Assembly: GCA_012965515.1 (NCBI GenBank)
Contig: DTSE01000200.1
Span: 1 to 64,000, forward strand
Direction of reading: 5' to 3'
DNA length: 64,000 nucleotides
Source: Candidatus Melainabacteria bacterium
GTDB taxonomy: Bacteria; Cyanobacteriota; Vampirovibrionia; Obscuribacterales; Obscuribacteraceae
Both the position numbers and the translations under genes were made by a program. The notes beneath the pieces are model-generated. The model did no database searches, was not told where the DNA came from, and saw nothing but the letters and a program-made list of their open reading frames with translations. The first letter of the stretch is position 1. Every line of letters begins with the position of its first letter. Below are positions 1 to 9,091 of the stretch, in pieces.

Positions 1-15
1 AGGCGAGTGGGCTCA

Positions 16-1074
16 ATGGTCAAGGACAAACAAAAGAAAGCGTTCATCACAGGTATCACGGGTCAGGATGGGACCTATCTTGCTGAGCTGCTAATAAGCA
101 AGGGATACGATGTGCACGGATTAGTCCGGCGCGCATCCACTTTTAATGCACGTACTTTCGGTTCACTTTTCGGCAACGAAGACATTCCATTGACGCTCCA
201 TTACGGGGACATTGTCGATGCGAACAATCTCACTAGACTGATAGACCGTATCGAGCCCGACGAGATATATCACTTGGCTGCGCAAAGTCATGTGCGTGTA
301 AGTTTCGACCTGCCGGAGTACACAGGTGATGTCACCGCCCTCGGTACCATAAGAATGCTGGAAGCGATTCGCGATTGCGGCCTTTCTGCAAAGTTTTACC
401 AGGCAAGCAGCTCCGAGATGTACGGAAAGGTGCTTGAAACACCTCAAACTGAAACGACACCTTTTAACCCTCGCAGCCCATACGGTGCGGCAAAAGCATA
501 CGCTCACTGGTGTACGACGCATTATCGCGAGGCGCACGGAATGTTCGCCTGTAATGGCATACTCTTCAATCACGAATCACCGCGCCGAGGCGAATCATTC
601 GTAACTCGCAAAATCACAAGCGCCGTAGCCAACATCAAAGCTGGTCTGCAAGACAAGCTGGTATTGGGCAACCTCGATGCACAAAGGGATTGGGGTTATG
701 CCAAAGAGTACGTTGAAGCGATGTGGTTGATGTTGCAACAGCCGGAGCCTGACGACTACGTTATAGCTACAGGCGAGCTGCGCTCGGTACGGGACTTCCT
801 GGTAGAGGCTTTTACATACCAAGGACTAAACTGGCAAGACCATGTAACTTTGGACAAGAAGTATTTCCGCCCGCTGGAAGTAGACCTCTTAATGGGAGAC
901 GCTACAAAGGCTAAGGAAAAGCTCGGTTGGACTCCGAAGACAACCTTCAAAGAACTCGTGCACTTGATGGTGGATGCCGATTTGGAAAAACTCGCAATCG
1001 GTGCAAATTCACAAAAGACAAGTAGAGGTTTTGTCTCACCCAGGTCCAGTACGGGAGTTTTTGAGAAAGCGTAG
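16..1074 (+). CDS. gmd: GDP-mannose 4,6-dehydratase
   Basis: Converts GDP-D-mannose to GDP-4-keto-6-deoxy-D-mannose, the first step of GDP-L-fucose synthesis, in the cytoplasm. It is a short-chain dehydrogenase/reductase of the extended family. The nucleotide-binding motif [10 protein letters not shown] lies at residues 13-22, followed by the family-typical [10 protein letters not shown]. The active site shows SSEMYG with Glu134 and YGAAK with Tyr156 and Lys160. NHESPRRGE and the full length of about 352 residues match Gmd. The ATG at 16 is preferred; an in-frame GTG at 7 is possible, and the upstream region is cut by the window edge. The next gene starts 3 bp after the stop and encodes the following pathway enzyme, so the two are an operon. 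Confidence 0.95.
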   Translation: MVKDKQKKAFITGITGQDGTYLAELLISKGYDVHGLVRRASTFNARTFGSLFGNEDIPLTLHYGDIVDANNLTRLIDRIEPDEIYHLAAQSHVRVSFDLPEYTGDVTALGTIRMLEAIRDCGLSAKFYQASSSEMYGKVLETPQTETTPFNPRSPYGAAKAYAHWCTTHYREAHGMFACNGILFNHESPRRGESFVTRKITSAVANIKAGLQDKLVLGNLDAQRDWGYAKEYVEAMWLMLQQPEPDDYVIATGELRSVRDFLVEAFTYQGLNWQDHVTLDKKYFRPLEVDLLMGDATKAKEKLGWTPKTTFKELVHLMVDADLEKLAIGANSQKTSRGFVSPRSSTGVFEKA

Positions 1075-1077
1075 AAG

Positions 1078-2043
1078 ATGTCCAGTTTTCAGTTATCGAA
1101 CAAATCCGCAATCTTAGTCACCGGCGCTGGTGGCTTCCTCGGCAAGTTTGTCGTGAACAAACTGCAAGAGCAAGGATTTGAAACTATCTACACACCGACA
1201 AGAAAAGATTACGATCTGCGTGAACAAGCAGATGTGCGCCTGCTGTTTCAAGAACTGAAACCTGACGCCGTCATCCATCTTGCAGCAGTAGTCGGCGGAA
1301 TTGGAGCAAACCAAAATCACCCGGGACAATTTTGCTACGAGAATTTGATCATGGGAACGCTCTTGCTAGAAGAAGCAAGGAATGCCGGCGTCAGCAAGTT
1401 TGTAACCGTTGGCACCATATGCAGTTACCCAAAATTTACTCCAGTACCTTTCCGAGAAGAAGATCTGTGGAACGGATATCCGGAAGAAACAAATGCGCCC
1501 TATGGCATTGCGAAGAAAGCCCTTCTAGCTTTGGGACAAGGATACAGAGCAGAATACGATTTCAACGCCATCTATCTGATGCCCGTCAATCTTTACGGAC
1601 CCGGAGACAATTTTGATCCTCATTCGAGCCATGTCATTCCTGCACTGATCAAAAAGTGCATCGATGCGATGGAAAGCAAGCAAGTAGAACTGGAAATCTG
1701 GGGCGACGGCACTCCCACGCGTGAGTTTCTCCACGCCGGTGATGCGGCCGAAGCAATCGTGCTTGCGCTCAAGCATTACAACGACGGCGAGCCGACTAAC
1801 ATAGGCTCTGGTTCTGAAATTTCCATCCGGGATCTCACCTCAATGATTGCTCGCCTGACAGGCTTCAAAGGAAACTTCAAATTCGACAGTTCAAAACCAA
1901 ACGGACAGCCAAGACGAGCATTGGAAACAAGCAAGGCAAAAGAACGATTCGGCTTTGAAGCGAAAATCGACTTGGAGTCGGGCTTAAGATCAACTATCGA
2001 ATGGTACCGTTCTCAAAGACCTGCGTTTGCCGCACGCGACTGA
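1078..2043 (+). CDS. fcl: GDP-L-fucose synthase (epimerase/reductase)
   Basis: Epimerises and reduces the Gmd product to GDP-L-fucose using NADPH. The Rossmann glycine motif GAGGFLG is at residues 16-22 and the catalytic YGIAK (Tyr142, Lys146) follows. The stretch YPKFTPVPFREEDLWNGYP just before it is characteristic of bacterial GDP-fucose synthases. At 321 residues it has the normal family length. It begins 3 bp after gmd, which fixes its job through context. GDP-fucose would feed surface polysaccharide or glycoprotein fucosylation, but no fucosyltransferase is seen nearby. Confidence 0.94.
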   Translation: MSSFQLSNKSAILVTGAGGFLGKFVVNKLQEQGFETIYTPTRKDYDLREQADVRLLFQELKPDAVIHLAAVVGGIGANQNHPGQFCYENLIMGTLLLEEARNAGVSKFVTVGTICSYPKFTPVPFREEDLWNGYPEETNAPYGIAKKALLALGQGYRAEYDFNAIYLMPVNLYGPGDNFDPHSSHVIPALIKKCIDAMESKQVELEIWGDGTPTREFLHAGDAAEAIVLALKHYNDGEPTNIGSGSEISIRDLTSMIARLTGFKGNFKFDSSKPNGQPRRALETSKAKERFGFEAKIDLESGLRSTIEWYRSQRPAFAARD

Positions 2044-2088
2044 CCTAAAGTTTGCCAGAAGCGATAATTAGGAAACCTGGAGACCGAC

Positions 2089-2802
2089 ATGCCCTTTCAA
2101 CTTCTCAGAGATGAAGAAAATCAGTACGAATTCGCCGTATTTACTCCAGAGAATTTCGGCAGTCTGAATCAAGCCCCAATCATTGTTTTTCTTCATGGAT
2201 CGGGCGAACGCGGATGGGATCCGGGCTTGCCGCTCAAAGGCAATGCGCATGTTTTCGAAAACTTGCAATTACCCGCCGCCGTCATTTTCCCCCAATGCGA
2301 CTCGAACCATCGCGCCTTTTACGGCGAGATGGAAAAGCGCATGTTGCGCTGCATCGACGTAACCGTTCAGCAGTTAGGCGCCTGCGCCGACAAGATGTAC
2401 TTAGCCGGCTACTCGATGGGTGGTTCGAGCAATCTCTGGATTGCTGCAAAACATCCTGAGAAATTTCGTGCAATCATTTGCATTGCTCCTGGCATTACAT
2501 GGATGGGTGAAGAACCGCCTCCCCACTTGCCGGAAGAGGACATGAAATTGTTTGAGTCAATGTTTGTGGTATCAAACAGAACTGAGAACATCGCAAAAAA
2601 TGTCGCCAGTACTCCAATTTGGTTTTTACAAGGAACGGAAGATGAACCGTGTCCGATCGAAGAAACACGAGAACTGGTTAACGACTTACGCAAGCTGAAC
2701 GCGCAGCCGATACTAACCGAATACGAAGGCTTAGATCATGAAACTCTGACAATTGGGCTCGAAGAAGAGGGTTTGTTTCCCTGGCTTTTCAGCCACGCTT
2801 GA
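2089..2802 (+). CDS. alpha/beta hydrolase (phospholipase/carboxylesterase type)
   Basis: A 237-residue cytoplasmic serine hydrolase without a signal peptide. HGSGERG (residues 36-42) forms the oxyanion-hole loop, GYSMGG carries the nucleophile Ser109, Asp185 sits in QGTEDEPCP and His217 in GLDHET, which completes the triad in the order of the family. The SGERG loop resembles predicted poly/oligo-ester and feruloyl-type esterases. The substrate cannot be read from sequence. A GGAG site about 9 bp upstream supports the ATG. It lies 45 bp after fcl on the same strand and may be read with it. Confidence 0.85.
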   Translation: MPFQLLRDEENQYEFAVFTPENFGSLNQAPIIVFLHGSGERGWDPGLPLKGNAHVFENLQLPAAVIFPQCDSNHRAFYGEMEKRMLRCIDVTVQQLGACADKMYLAGYSMGGSSNLWIAAKHPEKFRAIICIAPGITWMGEEPPPHLPEEDMKLFESMFVVSNRTENIAKNVASTPIWFLQGTEDEPCPIEETRELVNDLRKLNAQPILTEYEGLDHETLTIGLEEEGLFPWLFSHA

Positions 2803-2886
2803 CAAAACCCCCGACAGGCTGATGCCACATATCAGAATCAGTGATATATTGAGGCTCCAGTGACGCTGTTATCGGAGTTGTTAATA

Positions 2887-4101
2887 ATGAAACCCAAGCT
2901 CTGGCGCCAATTGTCGTTGTCTGCGCTCATCGCACTTTCATGCGGAACAGCTGCACTTGCAGAATCGCCAATCTTCTCAAAATACACATACGAGCAGGCA
3001 AAACAGCAGGCACAAAAAGAAGGCAAAGTCTTGCTCATGGATTTCACAGCTTCATGGTGTCCTCCATGCAAAAAAATGGAAACGACAACATGGATCGACG
3101 AAGAGGTGCAAAGCTGGATTAAGGAAAACGCGATCGCTGTTCAGTTTGATGTCGACAAAGACCAGAAGACTGCCGAGATTATGCACATCGAAGCCATGCC
3201 CACCATCATTCTGTTTACGGCGAAAAGTGGTTCGAAAGAATTCGGGCGCCAAGTCGGATATATGGGAGCTGCAGAACTTTTGCGCTGGCTAAAAAGTGCA
3301 AAAGGAAGGAAAGCCTCAGTTGATTCAGAATCAACACAAGCTGACGCCGGAAGCGGAGAAAGCGCTGACGCGAGTGCGGCAAATTCTACTGGAGCGAGTT
3401 CAAACAGCGTGGATATTTGGTCGCACGTGAACAAAGCTCGCGAAGCTGCAACGTCCGGAAAAAATGATGAAGCGCTTACAGAATACGTGTGGCTTTGGAA
3501 CAATTTGAGCACGACAGATGAAAGCGAACGTGACTTGAGAAAAGGGCTGATTCCCCATGAAGTGAAAAAGCTATTCGCCGTGCATCCTCCGGCAAAAGCA
3601 AAGTTCATTGAAATAAGAGACGCAGCGGAAAAGTCCGACAAGCGCGGTGACTGGATTATCCTCAATGGAATGCTCGGTGACAATGCTCGAACTGTTGCAT
3701 GGTTTGACAAAGTCAAATTAGACCCAAAGCAACGAGCAGTCTTCCAAAAACACATGAAGTCGCTGGAAGTGGTTCTGTTCTCGGAAAATCGTTGGGCGGA
3801 TGCGGCAAATTATTTATATGTCGATCCGATGGCTCGCTTGAGTGAAATTCACAAGGAAGCCGAGGCTATGAAAAAGCCTCGCCCCGACACCGAGATATCA
3901 AAAGATTTTGATCCCTTGCCGAGCATGGTGCTTTTGCTCTACGGCACTTATGTCGGAGCCGGACGCGATGCTGACGCGAAGAAAATCGAGGACGAATGCA
4001 TACGGCTCGACGATACACCTGCAATGCGCACAGGGCTCGCCAACATGGCGAAGGGCATGAAATTGGCCCGAGAGCAGCACCAAAAGAAGGCTGCTAAGTA
4101 A
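2887..4101 (+). CDS. exported thioredoxin-fold protein with long C-terminal helical region
   Basis: A 404-residue protein with a Sec signal peptide ending near residue 25 (TAALA). A thioredoxin-like domain follows, with the redox motif WCPPC at residues 57-61 and a cis-proline segment AMPTII, so it probably acts on disulphides outside the cytoplasm, like the DsbD C-terminal or thioredoxin_7 type. A Ser/Ala/Glu-rich linker (about 140-180) leads into roughly 220 residues of mostly helical, Lys-rich sequence of unknown function. The ATG at 2887 has a GGAG 9 bp upstream and exposes the signal peptide at the terminus. An upstream in-frame GTG at 2860 is less likely. Confidence 0.8.
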   Translation: MKPKLWRQLSLSALIALSCGTAALAESPIFSKYTYEQAKQQAQKEGKVLLMDFTASWCPPCKKMETTTWIDEEVQSWIKENAIAVQFDVDKDQKTAEIMHIEAMPTIILFTAKSGSKEFGRQVGYMGAAELLRWLKSAKGRKASVDSESTQADAGSGESADASAANSTGASSNSVDIWSHVNKAREAATSGKNDEALTEYVWLWNNLSTTDESERDLRKGLIPHEVKKLFAVHPPAKAKFIEIRDAAEKSDKRGDWIILNGMLGDNARTVAWFDKVKLDPKQRAVFQKHMKSLEVVLFSENRWADAANYLYVDPMARLSEIHKEAEAMKKPRPDTEISKDFDPLPSMVLLLYGTYVGAGRDADAKKIEDECIRLDDTPAMRTGLANMAKGMKLAREQHQKKAAK

Positions 4102-4117
4102 ACGGCATTAAAGCTAA

Positions 4118-4504
4118 ATGACACTTCCAGCGAAAGTCAAAAAGTCAAAAAATCTCAGCCCTTTCGAGCATGTCTATGAAATTGTTCGAAAAATTCCGCG
4201 CGGCAAAGTATGCACGTACGGTGAAATTTCACGGCGCATGAACAAACGACTGAGCGCTGCAGCCGTCGGCTGGGCAATGAATGCGCTCGGCAACGAAAAA
4301 ACCGTAAGCAAATACAACTCAGACAATGTCCCCTGGCACAGGGTTATCAACTCCAAAGGGAAGCTAAGCACCCATCACGAATCCGCAGAACTCGGAGATG
4401 ACGGTCGTCCGTTCAAACTTCAAAGAGTCCTTCTGGAAAAGGAAGGAGTTCGTTTTGGAAGAGACGAAAGCATAGATCTAAATGAGTTTCTGTGGACAGA
4501 GTAA
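4118..4504 (+). CDS. atl: alkyltransferase-like protein (ATL)
   Basis: Homologous to the C-terminal DNA-binding domain of O6-alkylguanine-DNA alkyltransferase (VCTYGEIS, then AVGWAMNAL, then VPWHRVI). The catalytic PCHRV of the repair enzyme is PWHRV here, with Trp73 in place of the alkyl-accepting cysteine. This defines the ATL family, which binds O6-alkylguanine lesions and hands them to nucleotide excision repair. In most relatives the helix reads RAVG; here it is AAVG, so the Arg finger that flips the base appears replaced by Ala48. At 128 residues it is slightly longer than typical ATLs, with an N-terminal Lys-rich extension. The ribosome site is weak. Confidence 0.85.
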   Translation: MTLPAKVKKSKNLSPFEHVYEIVRKIPRGKVCTYGEISRRMNKRLSAAAVGWAMNALGNEKTVSKYNSDNVPWHRVINSKGKLSTHHESAELGDDGRPFKLQRVLLEKEGVRFGRDESIDLNEFLWTE

Positions 4505-4523
4505 TCTGTGCGATTATAGGCTT

Positions 4524-4967
4524 ATGGAAAACACATCGAACATGCAAATAGATGCGAGCCACCGTGGGGTGGTAGAACAAATCAAGGATGCAGCGGCGGG
4601 AATAGAAAACGCTCACAAACAGTTGATGGCGATTCCTTCCGACTCTTCTTCCTTGCCCCTCATCGATGCCAATGAGTCAGCGAAACTCCAGATAGTGCAG
4701 CAGACATCAATGGTGCCTGTAATACTGTCACAACAGGTCAGGATGTTGGAATCGCTGGAGCAAAAGTTTGGTCAGGCCTTCACATCGACTTGCGGTGATG
4801 AAATTCAAGACTTGCTCAATGTCGCCAAACAGATTCAACGAACAATGGAAGGTGCTGCGGCAAATGCAACCGTCGACGCCTCTCAGGAACTCTTTAGCGC
4901 AATTCCCAGGCTCAATCTCTTGCAGCAACGGATCTCCGGCAAGATGATGAAAATCAAGGTCCTCTGA
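4524..4967 (+). CDS. hypothetical helical protein
   Basis: A 147-residue protein that I do not recognise. It has no signal peptide or membrane segment, and the sequence is mostly amphipathic helix with many Gln, Ala and Leu residues, including QQVRMLESLEQKFGQ, which looks coiled-coil prone. The ATG at 4524 is chosen because the longer in-frame start at 4482 lies inside the preceding ATL gene. It follows that gene by 19 bp on the same strand and could be co-transcribed. No function is proposed. Confidence 0.5.
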   Translation: MENTSNMQIDASHRGVVEQIKDAAAGIENAHKQLMAIPSDSSSLPLIDANESAKLQIVQQTSMVPVILSQQVRMLESLEQKFGQAFTSTCGDEIQDLLNVAKQIQRTMEGAAANATVDASQELFSAIPRLNLLQQRISGKMMKIKVL

Positions 4968-5179
4968 CGCCAGTTTGCGACAACTGCCCTTGGCACAATA
5001 AGCGGACCAGAGACGCGCGGGCAGGCTTAACGGCGTTTTCAGATCGCCTTTTGGAGTGATGCGCGAAGGGTTCACTGTAGCCATAATGGAATAATCTACC
5101 CGGGGTATGTGGACGGAATCTTCTCGATTTCGTCGGTCTTGGCACGGGTTTCTTCCAAGAGAGATAAAACAGCAACCCA

Positions 5180-6943
5180 ATGTTATCCGAAACAGAAACT
5201 GATGCCGAACTAGAATACCGAGCAGGCAACTTCGGAGAGGCTTGCGAGCTTTACGGCAAGATGCTGCTCCAACTCGACAGTTCCGCAAAGCTCGAAAGAA
5301 TTGAATTACTGAAAAAACTCGGTGCCAGCCAGCAGCGGGCAGCACTCTACCAAGAATCTCTAAACACATATGAGACATTGCTTGAACTTCAAGATCAAAA
5401 TGGCATCCGCGATGCAGAGAAGATAGTCACTTACTTGAAGCTAGCTAAGGCACACGATCAGTGTTCACAGCAACCCCAGGCGGAAATAGAATTCAGGATC
5501 GCTCACAAACTCGCAACATCGCTTCTTCCACTCCAGCATGTCATTCGCAAATCCGTTATTGCCAGTTACGCTACCTGGCTTATAAAAACTGACGGCGACA
5601 AGAGTGTGCTTAGAAATTTGAAACAAGAGATGAAAGAAGCTCTTGGGGCAGAAAACGGCGAAGCAGATAAAGAAGTGACTCTTGCTCCTTCAACTCAGGG
5701 CGTGCTAGTTGGTCGAAGTGAGTACACAAAACCAACAGCAGAGCATGATTTGGAAAAAAATGGTCTCGATTGCGAATTCCGTAGATCTGCCGAAAACACG
5801 GGTTCACATGCATCGATTCCCCTTTCGGCGAACAAGACTTCAAACGACAACAACACGGGGCGTGATTGGTCGGATTTACCAATTCACACGCAACCATCAA
5901 TGCGGGGCACAGCACGCTCATATTTCAAAACGCAATCGAGCACCGAATTAGACAAAGCTATCAAGGAAGAAAATTCTTGGACAAGGAGACTGATCAGATT
6001 CGCCCCTATTGCAATCTGCGCCTTCGTCTTCGCACTGTTTGTAACGTCTTTGGTAAACGAACCGTCGTCAAAAGAACTACCACCGTTCGTCCAGGCTCTC
6101 GTAGGCAAAACATTTGCCACTACAGACGGTTCTATGTCGATCACTGTCGGAAAAGACGGATTGATGTTAACGGGCACGGGCTTGAAGAAGAAAGTTCGTC
6201 CAGTAGTGTGGAAAGGCTCATTCTCTGACGAACTTCGCTTGATTAAAGGAGAGTACGCAAACTATTTGTGGCTAACGCCGATCGAACACGGTTTGCAAGA
6301 TACAACCGGACTGAAGTTCTGGGATGAGAATTCAGAGGAAACAAAGACAACCAGAGCAATGAATATCGTCGCCGCGGGCGCCCAGTCCTTCTACCAAAAC
6401 AACCATCGATATCCAATTGCGAGCGAGGCAAAGAATTTATTCTCCTATCACAACCCTTGCACAAATAAAATTGAGGCGGTTCGTACCTACTCATTCAACA
6501 CCTATTCGTTAGACAGCAAAATCAAAGACAAGAAGCTCGATGTCCGCATGATGCGCGGAGAAAGTTTTGAACAAGAGATGTCACCAGAGCCAGGAACAGT
6601 AGCGATGCTTTCGGTGATCAACAAACCGCACGGTCGTGTAGAACTGCCGAATCAACCCATCGAATGCCAGTATGCATACCTTCACGCATATGATCGAAAC
6701 GGGCAAATGATTTTGTGTCCAACCACTGAAGTTCCACTGGTTCTTTCGTTGGAGAAGGGTGTCACACAACGTCCGGAGGACAAGACGGTTACCGGCAGAT
6801 TCTCAAACGCTTCTTTGGCTATTGCACAGGGCAGTCCGCCCAGCAGTGCACTTGTATTGTTGAAATACATCGGCTGCGCACTTCTGGTCCTTGCACTCGC
6901 CGGTTACCTGGTTTGGATTCGAGTTTCCTCTTTGAAAAACTAG
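5180..6943 (+). CDS. TPR membrane protein with pseudopilin-like segment
   Basis: A 587-residue protein. Residues 1-130 form TPR-like helical pairs (LEYRAGNFGEACELYGKML), followed by a disordered Ser/Thr/Asn-rich linker. A membrane segment lies near residues 270-292 (FAPIAICAFVFALFV) and a second one at about 560-584, close to the C-terminus. The region between them, probably extracytoplasmic, contains AAGAQSFYQNNHRYPIASEA, which resembles the alpha-C/loop region of type II secretion pseudopilins. I do not recognise the whole architecture. The cytoplasmic TPR with an external loop suggests an anchored scaffold, but this is inference. Confidence 0.75.
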   Translation: MLSETETDAELEYRAGNFGEACELYGKMLLQLDSSAKLERIELLKKLGASQQRAALYQESLNTYETLLELQDQNGIRDAEKIVTYLKLAKAHDQCSQQPQAEIEFRIAHKLATSLLPLQHVIRKSVIASYATWLIKTDGDKSVLRNLKQEMKEALGAENGEADKEVTLAPSTQGVLVGRSEYTKPTAEHDLEKNGLDCEFRRSAENTGSHASIPLSANKTSNDNNTGRDWSDLPIHTQPSMRGTARSYFKTQSSTELDKAIKEENSWTRRLIRFAPIAICAFVFALFVTSLVNEPSSKELPPFVQALVGKTFATTDGSMSITVGKDGLMLTGTGLKKKVRPVVWKGSFSDELRLIKGEYANYLWLTPIEHGLQDTTGLKFWDENSEETKTTRAMNIVAAGAQSFYQNNHRYPIASEAKNLFSYHNPCTNKIEAVRTYSFNTYSLDSKIKDKKLDVRMMRGESFEQEMSPEPGTVAMLSVINKPHGRVELPNQPIECQYAYLHAYDRNGQMILCPTTEVPLVLSLEKGVTQRPEDKTVTGRFSNASLAIAQGSPPSSALVLLKYIGCALLVLALAGYLVWIRVSSLKN

Positions 6944-6968
6944 CAATGCCCACGGACGAATTGCGACC

Positions 6969-7400
6969 TTAAGCACTTTCGAGTGATCTGCTTGGTGGAA
7001 GAATTCTTAGATTCGGGCGTGCAGGATTGTAAGTCCATTTCAAAAGCACGCGCCTCAGATCTTCTGGATCGAATGGCTTGTCGAGGCAGTCGTCAGCAGC
7101 CGCGCCGATTGCATCCATTCGATCTCGTTCCGATGCAGAAGGACTAACTGCAATCAACGGCGTCTTCCTGCCGCGCTCTCTCTCGACCTGTCGTATGGCT
7201 TTTGCCGTTTCAAGTTCGCGTGATTGCGGCAACCGTAAATCCATGAGAATTGCATCGAATGAAGCTGGTGAACCTCTGACGGCACTCAAAGCTTCTTCGG
7301 CAGAATTCACGAAGACGGCAGAGTATTCAAATATCTCCAGCAACGACGAAATTATCTCTCGTTGAGCGGGATCGGCTTCAACCACTAGTAATACTGGCAT
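6969..7400 (-). CDS. single-domain response regulator (CheY-like receiver)
   Basis: A 143-residue receiver domain. The acidic pocket is Glu8/Asp10, the phospho-acceptor is Asp54 (ILMDLRLP), the switch Ser is at 86 (IAVSPSA) and the invariant Lys is 108 (DKPFDPEDL). There is no output domain; only a short basic, Pro/Arg-rich tail follows. It therefore probably signals by protein-protein contact or phosphotransfer. No histidine kinase is adjacent. A GGAATGAG site precedes the ATG. It is convergent with the TPR membrane protein. Confidence 0.9.
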   Translation of the reverse strand: MPVLLVVEADPAQREIISSLLEIFEYSAVFVNSAEEALSAVRGSPASFDAILMDLRLPQSRELETAKAIRQVERERGRKTPLIAVSPSASERDRMDAIGAAADDCLDKPFDPEDLRRVLLKWTYNPARPNLRILPPSRSLESA

Positions 7401-7767
7401 ATCTCATTCCACACTTTCTAACGAATCAGGTGGCAAATCGCGATTAGTAATTTGAGCCTGCTAATGGTGAGACGCACTGCCTTGCCCGTATTACGATTGT
7501 CACCGCGTACAAGCCATCATGATTAAATACGCTGGATTTGTCCAGGTTATGCCTCTTTTGCTCGATAGCCAAGTGGTAAATGTATCACGCGTGACTGTGA
7601 GCATGGTGATGACTAGTCTTCGCTTCAGACTTCGAGAAGCTCTATCGACGGGATTTTCAGTGTGTAAGTAGTAAATTCGGCTGGCAATGCCTCGGTTCTG
7701 AATCGGAATCGAAAACTAGAACTATTTGCATCCAGAGCGGCACTGAGCACTCTCTAATCTTTGCTTA
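7401..7767. other. gene-free stretch, 367 bp
   Basis: No convincing reading frame, tRNA or hairpin with a T-tract is visible between the receiver gene start and the end of the next minus-strand gene. It presumably holds the promoter of the receiver gene. Confidence 0.4.
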
Positions 7768-8130
7768 TCAGTTACGAAAAGTAGACGACGACTTAAGCGC
7801 CATGGCGCTCTCTGCTAATTCGATTCGCCGCATACATTCTTGAACAGGAAAGCCGTCTTCTGGGTAAATGTCGCGATACAAAGTCAGCGCGTTTACGAAA
7901 TGTGACTTTCCTTCCGCGACTTTGTCGAGTGTCGTACAAACAAGGCCGAGTTCAACGAGTATATCCGCGTAGGTCTCGCTACCAAGCGACTCTCGGTCGG
8001 CGATGTCCAAGACCTGTTTCAGACTCCAATACGAGGTAAGAAAGTCGTTGCGCTCCTGACACCGACACGCAAAGTTTCTCAATCTCTCAATTTCACGCGC
8101 AATAATTACGTGCACCTCGCCCTCCGGCAT
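7768..8130 (-). CDS. small TPR-like protein
   Basis: A 120-residue, all-helical protein that looks like two to three degenerate tetratricopeptide units (DFLTSYWSLKQVLDIADRES, then AEGKSHFVNALTLYRDIYPE). It lacks a signal peptide and any catalytic motif. It resembles single repeat blocks of the larger kinesin-light-chain-like TPR proteins elsewhere in the window. The function is unknown, and a peptide-binding adaptor role is only inferred. Confidence 0.6.
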   Translation of the reverse strand: MPEGEVHVIIAREIERLRNFACRCQERNDFLTSYWSLKQVLDIADRESLGSETYADILVELGLVCTTLDKVAEGKSHFVNALTLYRDIYPEDGFPVQECMRRIELAESAMALKSSSTFRN

Positions 8131-8447
8131 TCAGGAAGGAGCTGTTCGATGTGAATCATCCTAATTAGTTATGACTATAGGCTTAAAGCAATCGTACAGC
8201 AGAGCTTTTACATTGCAATCACCCAATCTCGTGATTTGTGTTATGCGGCATACCAAACCCTTCTAGCACCGCATACGGTGTGCAATTGGAGGCGGGAGTC
8301 CGGCTCGGTTTTTGTCACTTTTGTTCAAAGTGAAGTGATATTATTCGCTCTTTCCAACAAAGCCTAACCTTCTCATTCAGCACAGTTTCACGCAGACAGA
8401 ATCGCAATATACAACAGAAGCAATAAGCACCAGGACTTTCTACTCAA
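8131..8447. other. gene-free stretch, 317 bp, divergent promoters
   Basis: Lies between the divergent small TPR gene and the NUDIX gene, so it should carry both promoters. A short CACCG/CGGTG hairpin near 8268-8282 is the only structure noticed. Confidence 0.4.
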
Positions 8448-8939
8448 ATGACAGCGTATACCCCCATCCTCGCCACACTCGCATACATACTTTCTCCGGA
8501 CAAGAAATCCGTGTTGATGATTCACCGCAACACGCGCCCTGATGACTTGCACTATGGCAAATACAACGGTTTGGGCGGAAAACTGTCGGATGCCGAGGAC
8601 ATCATATCCGGCTTGGTTAGGGAGATTGAAGAGGAATCCGGGCTCACGCCAACTGACATTAAGTTGCGCGGAACCATTAGCTGGCCAGGTTTCGGCAAGA
8701 ACGATGAAGCCTGGTTCGGTTTCATTTTCCGCGTGGACGCCTACACGGGCGAGCCGCACCAAGGCAACGTCGAAGGCGCCCTCGAATGGATTGCTATAGA
8801 CAAGATTTCGGACCTCAATCTCTGGGAAAGCGACCGCTTGTGGCTGGACATGGTCTTCGACGACTCGCCAAAAGCCTTTCACGGCATAGCCCCTTTCAAA
8901 GACGGAAAGCTCGTCTCCTGGAACTTCCAGAGGATTTGA
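8448..8939 (+). CDS. NUDIX hydrolase, MTH1/MutT-like
   Basis: A 163-residue nucleoside-diphosphate-X hydrolase, probably sanitising oxidised purine nucleotides (8-oxo-dGTP or similar). The complete Nudix box begins at the GGK of NGLGGKLSDAED and ends in REIEEESGL, with all metal-binding Glu residues present. The following SWPGFGKNDEAWFGFIF matches MTH1-like members. It is cytoplasmic with no extra domain. It stands alone, divergent from the small TPR gene. Confidence 0.9.
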   Translation: MTAYTPILATLAYILSPDKKSVLMIHRNTRPDDLHYGKYNGLGGKLSDAEDIISGLVREIEEESGLTPTDIKLRGTISWPGFGKNDEAWFGFIFRVDAYTGEPHQGNVEGALEWIAIDKISDLNLWESDRLWLDMVFDDSPKAFHGIAPFKDGKLVSWNFQRI

Positions 8940-9091
8940 GGCGTTTTAGCTTCTTGTTTTTGGGCGCTGAGCGGCTTTGATGGCGTTTTTCCCACACCTG
9001 ATTGCAAAAACTTGCTTAGCATCTGCCAGTTGAAGGGCTTTTATGGATTAGTCTTTAATCCGTATATACGCGTTGCCAAGGAGCCAGGACT

